Source of the DNA: JBQTIM01 sp052388135
GTDB taxonomy: Bacteria; Elusimicrobiota; Elusimicrobia; FEN-1173
Reading direction: 5' to 3'
DNA length: 8,295 nucleotides
Assembly: GCA_052388135.1 (NCBI GenBank)
Contig: JBQTIM010000116.1
Coordinates: 1 to 8,295, forward strand
The notes beneath the pieces are model-generated. The model made no database searches. It was not told where the DNA came from and saw only the letters and a program-made list of their open reading frames with translations. The translations under genes and the position numbers were made by a program. Shown in pieces: positions 1 to 4,079 of this stretch. Numbering within the stretch: the first letter of the stretch is position 1; the number at the start of each line of letters is the position of its first letter.

Positions 1-18
1 GGACAGCGCCGTGGACAT
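1..18 (-). CDS. Probable 5' end of the gene downstream of parB (partial)
   Basis: An ATG at 18-16 on the minus strand opens a frame reading MSTALS before the window ends. It is preceded by AGAGAGG, a plausible Shine-Dalgarno sequence ending 6 nt before the ATG. It lies about 60 nt after the parB stop in the same direction, so it would be the next gene of the parAB transcript. Only six codons are visible and no family can be named. The call rests on the ribosome site and the context; a chance ATG is possible. Confidence 0.35.
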
Positions 19-78
19 GGAAGACCTCTCTGACCTAGATACCTCGGAAGCGGCGACCGCGCCAGGGGAATTCGGCCG

Positions 79-942
79 TTACTTTTTCTTGCCTTTGATC
101 TGGTGGATCAGCGCCTGCAGGTCGTCCAGCGAATAGAAGGAAAGCTTCACCCAGCCTTTTTTGCCCCGGGCATGGACCTCCACCCGCCGGCCCAGGGCCT
201 TCTGCAATTCTTCCTCCACGTGGCGCACGTCGGCGCTCTTGTGCTTGGCGCGGCGGACGCGCCCGGAGCGGGAGGCCGTCTGCCAATCCAAAACGATTTT
301 CTCCACGTCCCGCACCGTCAGCTTCTCGCGGGCGATGCGCAGGCCCAGCTCCTCCTGGCGCGCCGCGTCGGAGATTCCCAGCAAGGCGCGGGCGTGGCCT
401 TCCGAAAGAGCACCCTCGCGCAGCGCCCGGCGCAGGGGCTCCGGCAAGTCCAGGAGCCTGAGCTTGTTGGCCAGCGCCGGGCGGCTCTTGCCCAGGGCCC
501 GGGCCAGCTCCTCCTGCGTCGCCTCGAACTCGTTTAAAACCTTGCGGAGCGCCTCCGCTTCCTCCAGCGGGTTCAGGTCTTCCCTCTGCAGGTTCTCGAT
601 GAGGGACAGCTCCGCCCTTTCGCGGTCCGACACCGCGCGGATGACGCAGGGAACGTCGGACAATCCGGCCATCTTGGAGGCCCGCAGGCGGCGCTCGCCC
701 GCCACCAGCTCATACTCGCCGGGGACCACGGAGGGGGAGACCAAAAGGGGCTGGGCCAAACCGTGGGAACGGATGGAATCGGCCAACTCCGACAGCGCCT
801 CGGGGGCGAACTCCGTCCGCGGCTGATAGCGGTTGGGTCGGATTTTGTCGAGGGGAATTCGGGCGACGGACTCCCCGCCGGGCGCGGCCGCCTCCACGGG
901 TTTCAGCAACGCGTCCAGTCCACGGCCAAGTGCCTTGTGCAT
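79..942 (-). CDS. parB: Chromosome partitioning protein ParB (Spo0J family, CTP-dependent clamp)
   Basis: This 287-residue protein has the full chromosomal ParB layout. ParB loads at parS centromere sites, binds CTP and slides on DNA as a clamp, and stimulates the ParA ATPase through its N-terminus. Visible parts are the N-terminal KALGRGLDALL peptide (residues 3-13) that contacts ParA; the CTP-binding ParB/Srx domain with GERRLRA at 82-88 and ENLQRE-LNPLEEA around 116-129; a helix-turn-helix at about 140-165 (ATQEELARALGKSRPALANK) for parS recognition; and a C-terminal dimerisation segment at about 240-285 ending in a lysine tail. The start is fixed by GGAGG-ACAT-ATG (GGAGG at 951-947). It lies 36 nt after parA in the same direction, as one operon. 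Length is normal for the family. No key residue is missing. The putative parS-like sites at 1902-2005 upstream of parA are its most obvious candidate targets. Confidence 0.97.
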   Translation of the reverse strand: MHKALGRGLDALLKPVEAAAPGGESVARIPLDKIRPNRYQPRTEFAPEALSELADSIRSHGLAQPLLVSPSVVPGEYELVAGERRLRASKMAGLSDVPCVIRAVSDRERAELSLIENLQREDLNPLEEAEALRKVLNEFEATQEELARALGKSRPALANKLRLLDLPEPLRRALREGALSEGHARALLGISDAARQEELGLRIAREKLTVRDVEKIVLDWQTASRSGRVRRAKHKSADVRHVEEELQKALGRRVEVHARGKKGWVKLSFYSLDDLQALIHQIKGKKK

Positions 943-978
943 ATGTCCTCCGTATTTGTATCTAAAAATCAGTACGAA

Positions 979-1821
979 TTATTGTGATGCCGTTGCGGCG
1001 GCCTCGCCGGCGGGCTCTTGGCCGCCGGAAAATACGTCCGCCGGCTTTTCCACCATGATCCCATGGCGGGCCAAAAACTCCCGGGCCAAATCCAAATAAG
1101 CCAGGGCTCCGGACGAGCGCGGATCGTGGGCCAGAACCGGTTTCCCGAATCCCGGCGCCTCCGCCAGCCGGACGTTCCGCGGGATGGCCGTGGAGTAAAC
1201 CTTCCGGCCGAAATACTTGTGTATCTCCTGGCGGACCTGCTGGGCGAGGTTGGAGCGCCCGTCGTACATGTTAAGCAGGATGCCTTCCAACTCCAGCCGG
1301 GGATTCAACCCGCCCCGCACGCGCTCGATGGTTTTCATCAGCAGCGAAAGTCCCTCCAGGGCGTAATATTCGCACTGCATGGGGATGAGGACGGCGTCGG
1401 AAGCGGCGAAGGCGTTCAGCGTCAGCAGGTTCAGGGCGGGGGGGCAGTCTATGAAAATGTATTTGTAGGCCTTGTGGAATTTCTCCAAGGCCTCTTGCAG
1501 GCGTTTTTCCCGGTGGTCGGCGTTCATCAGCTCCATCTCCACGCCGTAGAGGTCCACATGGGAGGGCGCCACGTCCAGCCATTCGAGGCAGGTCTCCTGA
1601 AGGATATCCTCCAAGGGGGCGTCCTGCAACAGAACGTGATAGACGTGCTTGGATATCTTCTGGGCGGGAACCCCCAGGCCCGAGGTGGCGTTGGCCTGGG
1701 GATCCAGGTCCACCAAAAGAGTCTCCTGGCCCAGGGAGGCCAAAGACGCGGCCAAATTGATGGCCGTTGTGGTTTTTCCCACCCCGCCTTTTTGGTTGGC
1801 GACGGTTAAAACGCGTGCCAT
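979..1821 (-). CDS. parA: Chromosome partitioning ATPase ParA (Soj/MinD superfamily)
   Basis: This 280-residue cytoplasmic ATPase dimerises on ATP, binds nucleoid DNA nonspecifically and is released by ParB, which moves the origin region. The start MARVLTVANQKGG is typical. The deviant Walker A motif KGGVGKTTT is at residues 11-19, the LLVDLDPQAN motif at 35-44 and the Walker B-like FIDCPP at 123-128. The segment ENILL-type NMYDGRS lies near 184-190, and PRNVRLAEAP at 214-223 is the usual conserved C-terminal signature. The last 20 or so residues are an Ala/Glu/Gly-rich tail of no clear role. Unlike parB, parA has no Shine-Dalgarno sequence: the bases before its ATG read TTTTTCACT. A mini-ORF with a strong ribosome site ends 11 nt upstream, so coupled or leaderless translation is possible. 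parB follows 36 nt later. Transcription should start in the operator-rich region beyond 1890. Confidence 0.97.
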   Translation of the reverse strand: MARVLTVANQKGGVGKTTTAINLAASLASLGQETLLVDLDPQANATSGLGVPAQKISKHVYHVLLQDAPLEDILQETCLEWLDVAPSHVDLYGVEMELMNADHREKRLQEALEKFHKAYKYIFIDCPPALNLLTLNAFAASDAVLIPMQCEYYALEGLSLLMKTIERVRGGLNPRLELEGILLNMYDGRSNLAQQVRQEIHKYFGRKVYSTAIPRNVRLAEAPGFGKPVLAHDPRSSGALAYLDLAREFLARHGIMVEKPADVFSGGQEPAGEAAATASQ

Positions 1822-1832
1822 AGTGAAAAATA

Positions 1833-1871
1833 TTATGGCAAATTATTCCGGCCGGAGGGAAGAAAAATCAT
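1833..1871 (-). CDS. Possible 12-residue leader peptide upstream of parA
   Basis: On the minus strand AAGGAGG (1880-1874) is followed by ATTA and ATG (1871-1869), giving the peptide MIFLPSGRNNLP and a TAA at 1835-1833. The GGAGG-N4-ATG spacing is the same as that used by parB and by the LAGLIDADG gene. The stop is 11 nt from the parA ATG, which itself lacks a ribosome site. Translation of the mini-ORF could therefore deliver ribosomes to parA. The peptide has no run of one amino acid that would suggest attenuation. It may be a genuine leader or a ribosome standby site. The evidence is positional only. Confidence 0.4.
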   Translation of the reverse strand: MIFLPSGRNNLP

Positions 1872-1883
1872 TAATCCTCCTTG

Positions 1884-1911
1884 ACATGAAATCGGTGATA
1901 TTGTTTCATGT
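1884..1911. repeat. Inverted repeat ACATGAAA-N12-TTTCATGT
   Basis: A perfect 8-bp inverted repeat: ACATGAAA at 1884-1891 and TTTCATGT at 1904-1911. Its right arm overlaps the left half-site of operator copy 1, so a TGAAA/TTTCA half-site occurs a further time here. It lies just upstream, on the minus strand, of the AAGGAGG ribosome site, so in a parA-directed transcript it could form a hairpin in the 5' leader. It may be an RNA structure or a weaker binding site. Confidence 0.45.
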
Positions 1912-1930
1912 GTTACATTACGGTGAAACA
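1902..1930. promoter_or_regulatory. Operator copy 1: TGTTTCA-N15-TGAAACA (parS-like half-sites)
   Basis: TGTTTCA at 1902-1908 and TGAAACA at 1924-1930 form an inverted repeat with a 15-bp spacer; the arms extend to 8 bp as TTGTTTCA/TGAAACAA. The half-site start-to-start distance is 22 bp, about two DNA turns. Read on the minus strand it begins TGTTTCACCGTAATGT, nearly the same as the start of copy 2. The 16-mer at 1902-1917 matches the parS consensus at 13 of 16 positions. It lies on the parA side and would fall in or near a parA promoter. Confidence 0.7.
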
Positions 1931-1962
1931 AGACAATACTGGATTTACTGTGTCCATCTATG

Positions 1963-1970
1963 TATAATAT
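1963..1970. promoter_or_regulatory. Candidate -10 core TATAATAT, possibly bidirectional
   Basis: TATAAT at 1963-1968 is a perfect -10 box for the plus strand, 48 nt before the LAGLIDADG ATG; the expected transcription start is near 1975. The matching -35 region (about 1940-1945, TGGATT) is poor. On the minus strand the same core gives TATATT at 1970-1965, a 5/6 match pointing towards parA, also with no good -35 box. The core lies between the two operator copies, so a bound regulator could affect both directions. The plus-strand use is more likely than the minus-strand use. Confidence 0.5.
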
Positions 1971-1976
1971 AGCCGT

Positions 1977-2005
1977 TGTTTCACCGTTATGTTTATCGTG
2001 AAACA
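1977..2005. promoter_or_regulatory. Operator copy 2: TGTTTCA-N15-TGAAACA, including a near-consensus parS
   Basis: TGTTTCAC at 1977-1984 and GTGAAACA at 1998-2005 are exact copies of the two 8-bp halves of the parS consensus, but are set 13 bp apart. The right half is shared with TGTTTATCGTGAAACA at 1990-2005, which differs from TGTTTCACGTGAAACA only at positions 6 and 7. Copy 2 starts 75 bp after copy 1, about seven helical turns. It sits between the expected start of transcription and the ribosome site of the LAGLIDADG gene, so occupancy would repress that gene. Confidence 0.7.
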
Positions 2006-2016
2006 TTGGAGGAACG

Positions 2017-2433
2017 ATGACTGATCCGGAGCTTAGCGATTTTGACAAAGGCTATATTTTAGGGTTGTTGATAGGAGAAGGGCACTTCGGGGGGGACGGT
2101 TTGCAACCCCAGATTACGCTGAGGATGCATGTCCGCCATGAACTGGTTTTTCGCTGGCTCCAATCAAAAATTCCGGCCGGCCGTCTTTATGGACCCTATC
2201 ATCACGCGGAGCGCCATTACTTCCAATGGATGCTTCGCGGGGAAGGCCTTAAAAAGTTCTACCACAAATATTTAAAGCACATGTATGTGCAGCACCTGGA
2301 CAGGCATGTTTTCGAGCGGATAGCTCTCATGGAAAAACGCTATGCCAACAAATTAGGCCTTCCATCCTCTTCCGTTCAAGCAGAGACCGGTCCGGAAAAA
2401 GGGGCGTCCCTGAATGAAGACAGGCCTGTTTAA
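2017..2433 (+). CDS. Free-standing single-motif LAGLIDADG protein (homing endonuclease-like)
   Basis: This 138-residue protein carries one LAGLIDADG motif, ILGLLIGEGHF at residues 14-24. Glu21 stands where the acidic metal-binding residue belongs, a common natural substitution (GEG type). The rest resembles the small alpha-beta fold of such enzymes: strands around 30-37 and 55-75, then a basic helical stretch at 76-115. One-motif members such as I-CreI act as homodimers on long pseudo-palindromic DNA. The C-terminal 25 residues look disordered. The start is fixed by GGAGG-AACG-ATG (GGAGG 2008-2012). No intron or intein host surrounds it. Its G+C is about 50 % (207 of 417), well below the neighbours, which suggests transfer. 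A run of seven G (2089-2095) lies in the Gly-Gly-Asp after the motif. The stop overlaps the rhomboid stop tail to tail. It could be an active endonuclease or a domesticated DNA-binding regulator, as WhiA is. Confidence 0.8.
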   Translation: MTDPELSDFDKGYILGLLIGEGHFGGDGLQPQITLRMHVRHELVFRWLQSKIPAGRLYGPYHHAERHYFQWMLRGEGLKKFYHKYLKHMYVQHLDRHVFERIALMEKRYANKLGLPSSSVQAETGPEKGASLNEDRPV

Positions 2434-3107
2434 AAAAAACTTCTTCGTCGCCGGCGTCTGAAAACCCACACCATGACAAACCCGGCCGCGAAGCCTCCGG
2501 CGTGGGCCCACCAGGCCACGCCGCCCACGTCGCCATGGAGAGTCCTCTGGGTGATGGAGCCGACGCCGGAAAGCGCCTGGATGACGAACCAGAGACCCAG
2601 CAGCAAATAGGCCGGCAGCTCCATAATTCGCAGGAAGGGGCCTATGGGCACGAGTGTAACCACGCTGGCTCCCGGATAAAGGACGAAATAAGCCCCCAGG
2701 ACACCCGCGATGGCGCCCGATGCGCCGATCATGGGAAGCCCGCTGGCGGGGTGGAAGAAAACCTGGGCCGAAGCGGCGGAGGCGCCGACCAAGATATAGA
2801 AAAGAAGATAGCGGGTGTGCCCCATATTGTCTTCCACATTATCCCCAAAAATCCACAGGTAGAGCATATTGCCAAGGAAATGAGCCCAGCCGCCGTGGAG
2901 GAACATGGATGAAACGACCGTGAATCCGTGGCCCCATGGGTCGGCCGTCAAGTGCATTGGAATGAGGCCCCAGAGGCGTATGAACTCTTCCAGGGCTGAT
3001 GACGGCAAAGACAGTTCGTAGATAAACGCCGCCGCGTTGCCCAAAATGAGCAGGATGTTCACGAAGGGGAATGTCCGGCTGCGGACGCTGTCGCGGAGGG
3101 GAATCAT
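2430..3107 (-). CDS. Rhomboid family intramembrane serine protease
   Basis: This 225-residue polytopic membrane protein belongs to the rhomboid family, which cleaves transmembrane segments of other proteins inside the bilayer. The catalytic dyad is visible: Ser130 in GASGAIAG (128-135) and His202 in WAHAGGFAAG (200-209). The loop motif HGGWAHFLGNM (71-81) supplies His76 and Asn80, equivalent to the oxyanion residues of GlpG. Hydrophobic segments near 14-32, 62-85, 98-117, 124-145, 162-182 and 199-216 fit the six-helix core with an N-terminal cytoplasmic end. The C-terminus is a run of six arginines (217-222) then SFF. The start has AAGGAG six bases before the ATG. The substrate is unknown. 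The final codons and stop lie in a run of eight T, and the stop shares four bases with the stop of the plus-strand LAGLIDADG gene. Confidence 0.93.
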   Translation of the reverse strand: MIPLRDSVRSRTFPFVNILLILGNAAAFIYELSLPSSALEEFIRLWGLIPMHLTADPWGHGFTVVSSMFLHGGWAHFLGNMLYLWIFGDNVEDNMGHTRYLLFYILVGASAASAQVFFHPASGLPMIGASGAIAGVLGAYFVLYPGASVVTLVPIGPFLRIMELPAYLLLGLWFVIQALSGVGSITQRTLHGDVGGVAWWAHAGGFAAGFVMVWVFRRRRRRSFF

Positions 3108-3319
3108 GCGCGTCTCCTTAAATATCGGATGTGGGCGCCGAGGAAGGGGCCGGCGGAGGGCAAGGATTCACGGCAAAACCTTCCTTGTCCGCCAACCGCC
3201 AGTCCGGCGACACCGGACGCCGCAGGGGCCCCATCGCTAGGTTCGGCTCGGCGGGTCATCGGCAAGAGACTCATGGGCTGCGCAGAGCGTAATTCCAAGG
3301 CACGCCTGCGGCGGATCAC
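3104..3319 (-). CDS. Doubtful 71-codon ORF bridging rsmG and the rhomboid gene
   Basis: A GTG-started frame fills the spacer exactly. Its GTG overlaps the rsmG TGA as GTGA (3319-3316), and its TGA overlaps the rhomboid ATG as ATGA (3107-3104). AGAGG lies 5 nt before the GTG. This is the pattern of translationally coupled genes. Against it, the peptide is low-complexity Arg/Ala/Gly/Pro with no known motif, uses rare codons such as TTA, AGA and CGA, has G+C at third positions of only about 66 % (47 of 71), and overlies strong hairpins. It may equally be non-coding leader. I recognise no family. Confidence 0.25.
   Translation of the reverse strand: MIRRRRALELRSAQPMSLLPMTRRAEPSDGAPAASGVAGLAVGGQGRFCRESLPSAGPFLGAHIRYLRRRA
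3152..3218 (-). other. Two adjacent stable hairpins in the leader of the rhomboid gene
   Basis: On the minus-strand RNA, GUCCGG-UGUCG-CCGGAC (3218-3202) is a perfect 6-bp hairpin. Next, GGCGGACAAGGA (3193-3182) pairs with UCCUUG (3166-3161) and UCCGCC (3157-3152), 12 bp interrupted only by a CCC bulge, with a 15-nt loop. The second hairpin ends about 45 nt before the rhomboid ATG. Neither is followed by a U run, so they are not intrinsic terminators. They match no riboswitch class I know. A structured 5' leader or an mRNA-processing site is possible. Confidence 0.45.
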
Positions 3320-4071
3320 AGGGGCCTCTTGGCGGGGACGCCGGGCCGACGGGGGTATTCGGGCGGCGTGGGGCGGCGCTTTTCCACGCGCAGGATCCAG
3401 CGCTCTTTGTCGCGGTGGGGAAGCCTGTAGGACCGCCGGCCGACCACTTCGCCTCCCAGAATTTTCAGGGCTTCGGCGGCCGCGTCGGCTTCTTGCGGGC
3501 CGTCCGCGCCCCGGTGAGCCAGGCAGGCGCCGCCTATTTTCAAGAAAGGGAGGGTGAGCTCAAGGCCCATGGAGAAGTCGCCCACCGCGCGGAAGAAGGC
3601 CAAGTCGTAGGCCTCCCGGTGGGCCGGCTCCCGGGCCAGATCTTCCGCCCGCGCCGCTTCCACGCGGCAATCGTCGAGGGAAAATTTATCGGCCGCGGCT
3701 TGCAGGAAAGCCGCCTTCTTTTGGATGGACTCCACGAAGGTCATGGCCCAGCCCGGCCGGGCGAGGCGGAGAGGAAACCCCGGCAGTCCGCCGCCGGAAC
3801 CCACGTCCACGCAGCGCGCCGCCGCCGGAAGGGCGGGATCCTCGAGGACCATGAGGGAATCCAGCAAGTGGCCCAAAAGCAATTCCTCGTCGCATTGGTA
3901 AGAAATCAGGTTGACGTTTTCGTTCCAGGCTTTGAGCTCCGACAGGTAGGCGAGAAGGCGGCCGAGAACGGCGGAGCCGGGGGCCGCGCCGAGCGGCTCC
4001 AGGAGGGCGCTCCACTTGGCCGCCGCCGGCTCCAAGGCCAGGGCGGGATCCAACGCCGAGGGCTCCGGCAT
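3316..4071 (-). CDS. rsmG: 16S rRNA (guanine-527-N7)-methyltransferase RsmG
   Basis: RsmG (GidB) uses S-adenosylmethionine to methylate N7 of G527 in 16S rRNA; its loss gives low-level streptomycin resistance in several bacteria. The 251-residue protein has the family helical start with LKAWNENVNLIS (46-57) and LGHLLDSL (66-73). The SAM-binding loop VDVGSGGGLPGFPL is at 88-101, a Rossmann-fold stretch FVESIQKKAAFL at 112-123 and the conserved RAV at 161-163. It ends in a basic, proline-rich tail. I chose the ATG at 4071, 8 nt after the mnmG stop; it has no clear ribosome site, so it is probably translated by coupling to mnmG. The open frame continues upstream inside mnmG but lacks family similarity there. 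mnmG-rsmG adjacency is very common near replication origins. Confidence 0.94.
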   Translation of the reverse strand: MPEPSALDPALALEPAAAKWSALLEPLGAAPGSAVLGRLLAYLSELKAWNENVNLISYQCDEELLLGHLLDSLMVLEDPALPAAARCVDVGSGGGLPGFPLRLARPGWAMTFVESIQKKAAFLQAAADKFSLDDCRVEAARAEDLAREPAHREAYDLAFFRAVGDFSMGLELTLPFLKIGGACLAHRGADGPQEADAAAEALKILGGEVVGRRSYRLPHRDKERWILRVEKRRPTPPEYPRRPGVPAKRPL

Positions 4072-4079
4072 GCGCGGCG

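Larger units (their letters stand above)
1822..2016. promoter_or_regulatory. AT-rich divergent control region between parA and the LAGLIDADG gene
   Basis: This 195-bp non-coding stretch is about 36 % G+C by count (71 of 195), against a window of more than 60 %. It separates two divergently read genes. It contains two 29-bp inverted repeats, a further inverted repeat, a 14/16 parS match, a TATAATATA core and ribosome sites on both strands. The region 1902-2005 is symmetric about position 1953-1954. It looks like a shared operator for the parAB operon and the plus-strand gene, and also sits where a chromosomal parS site would be expected. Binding partners are inferred. Confidence 0.8.

Noticed and set aside
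1881..1886. Perfect TTGACA as a plus-strand -35 box
   Set aside because: No acceptable -10 box 16-18 nt downstream (TTTCAT there); TATAAT at 1963 is far too distant.
1833..2048. 71-codon minus-strand frame spanning the whole operator region
   Set aside because: Its start lies inside the LAGLIDADG gene on the other strand with no ribosome site, and it runs through operators; only the last 12 codons have a ribosome site and are listed as a mini-ORF.
3220..3260. GCGATGGGGCCCC on the minus strand as a fluoride-type riboswitch
   Set aside because: The GATGG resemblance is superficial: the required stem, the downstream conserved segment and the pseudoknot partner are absent.
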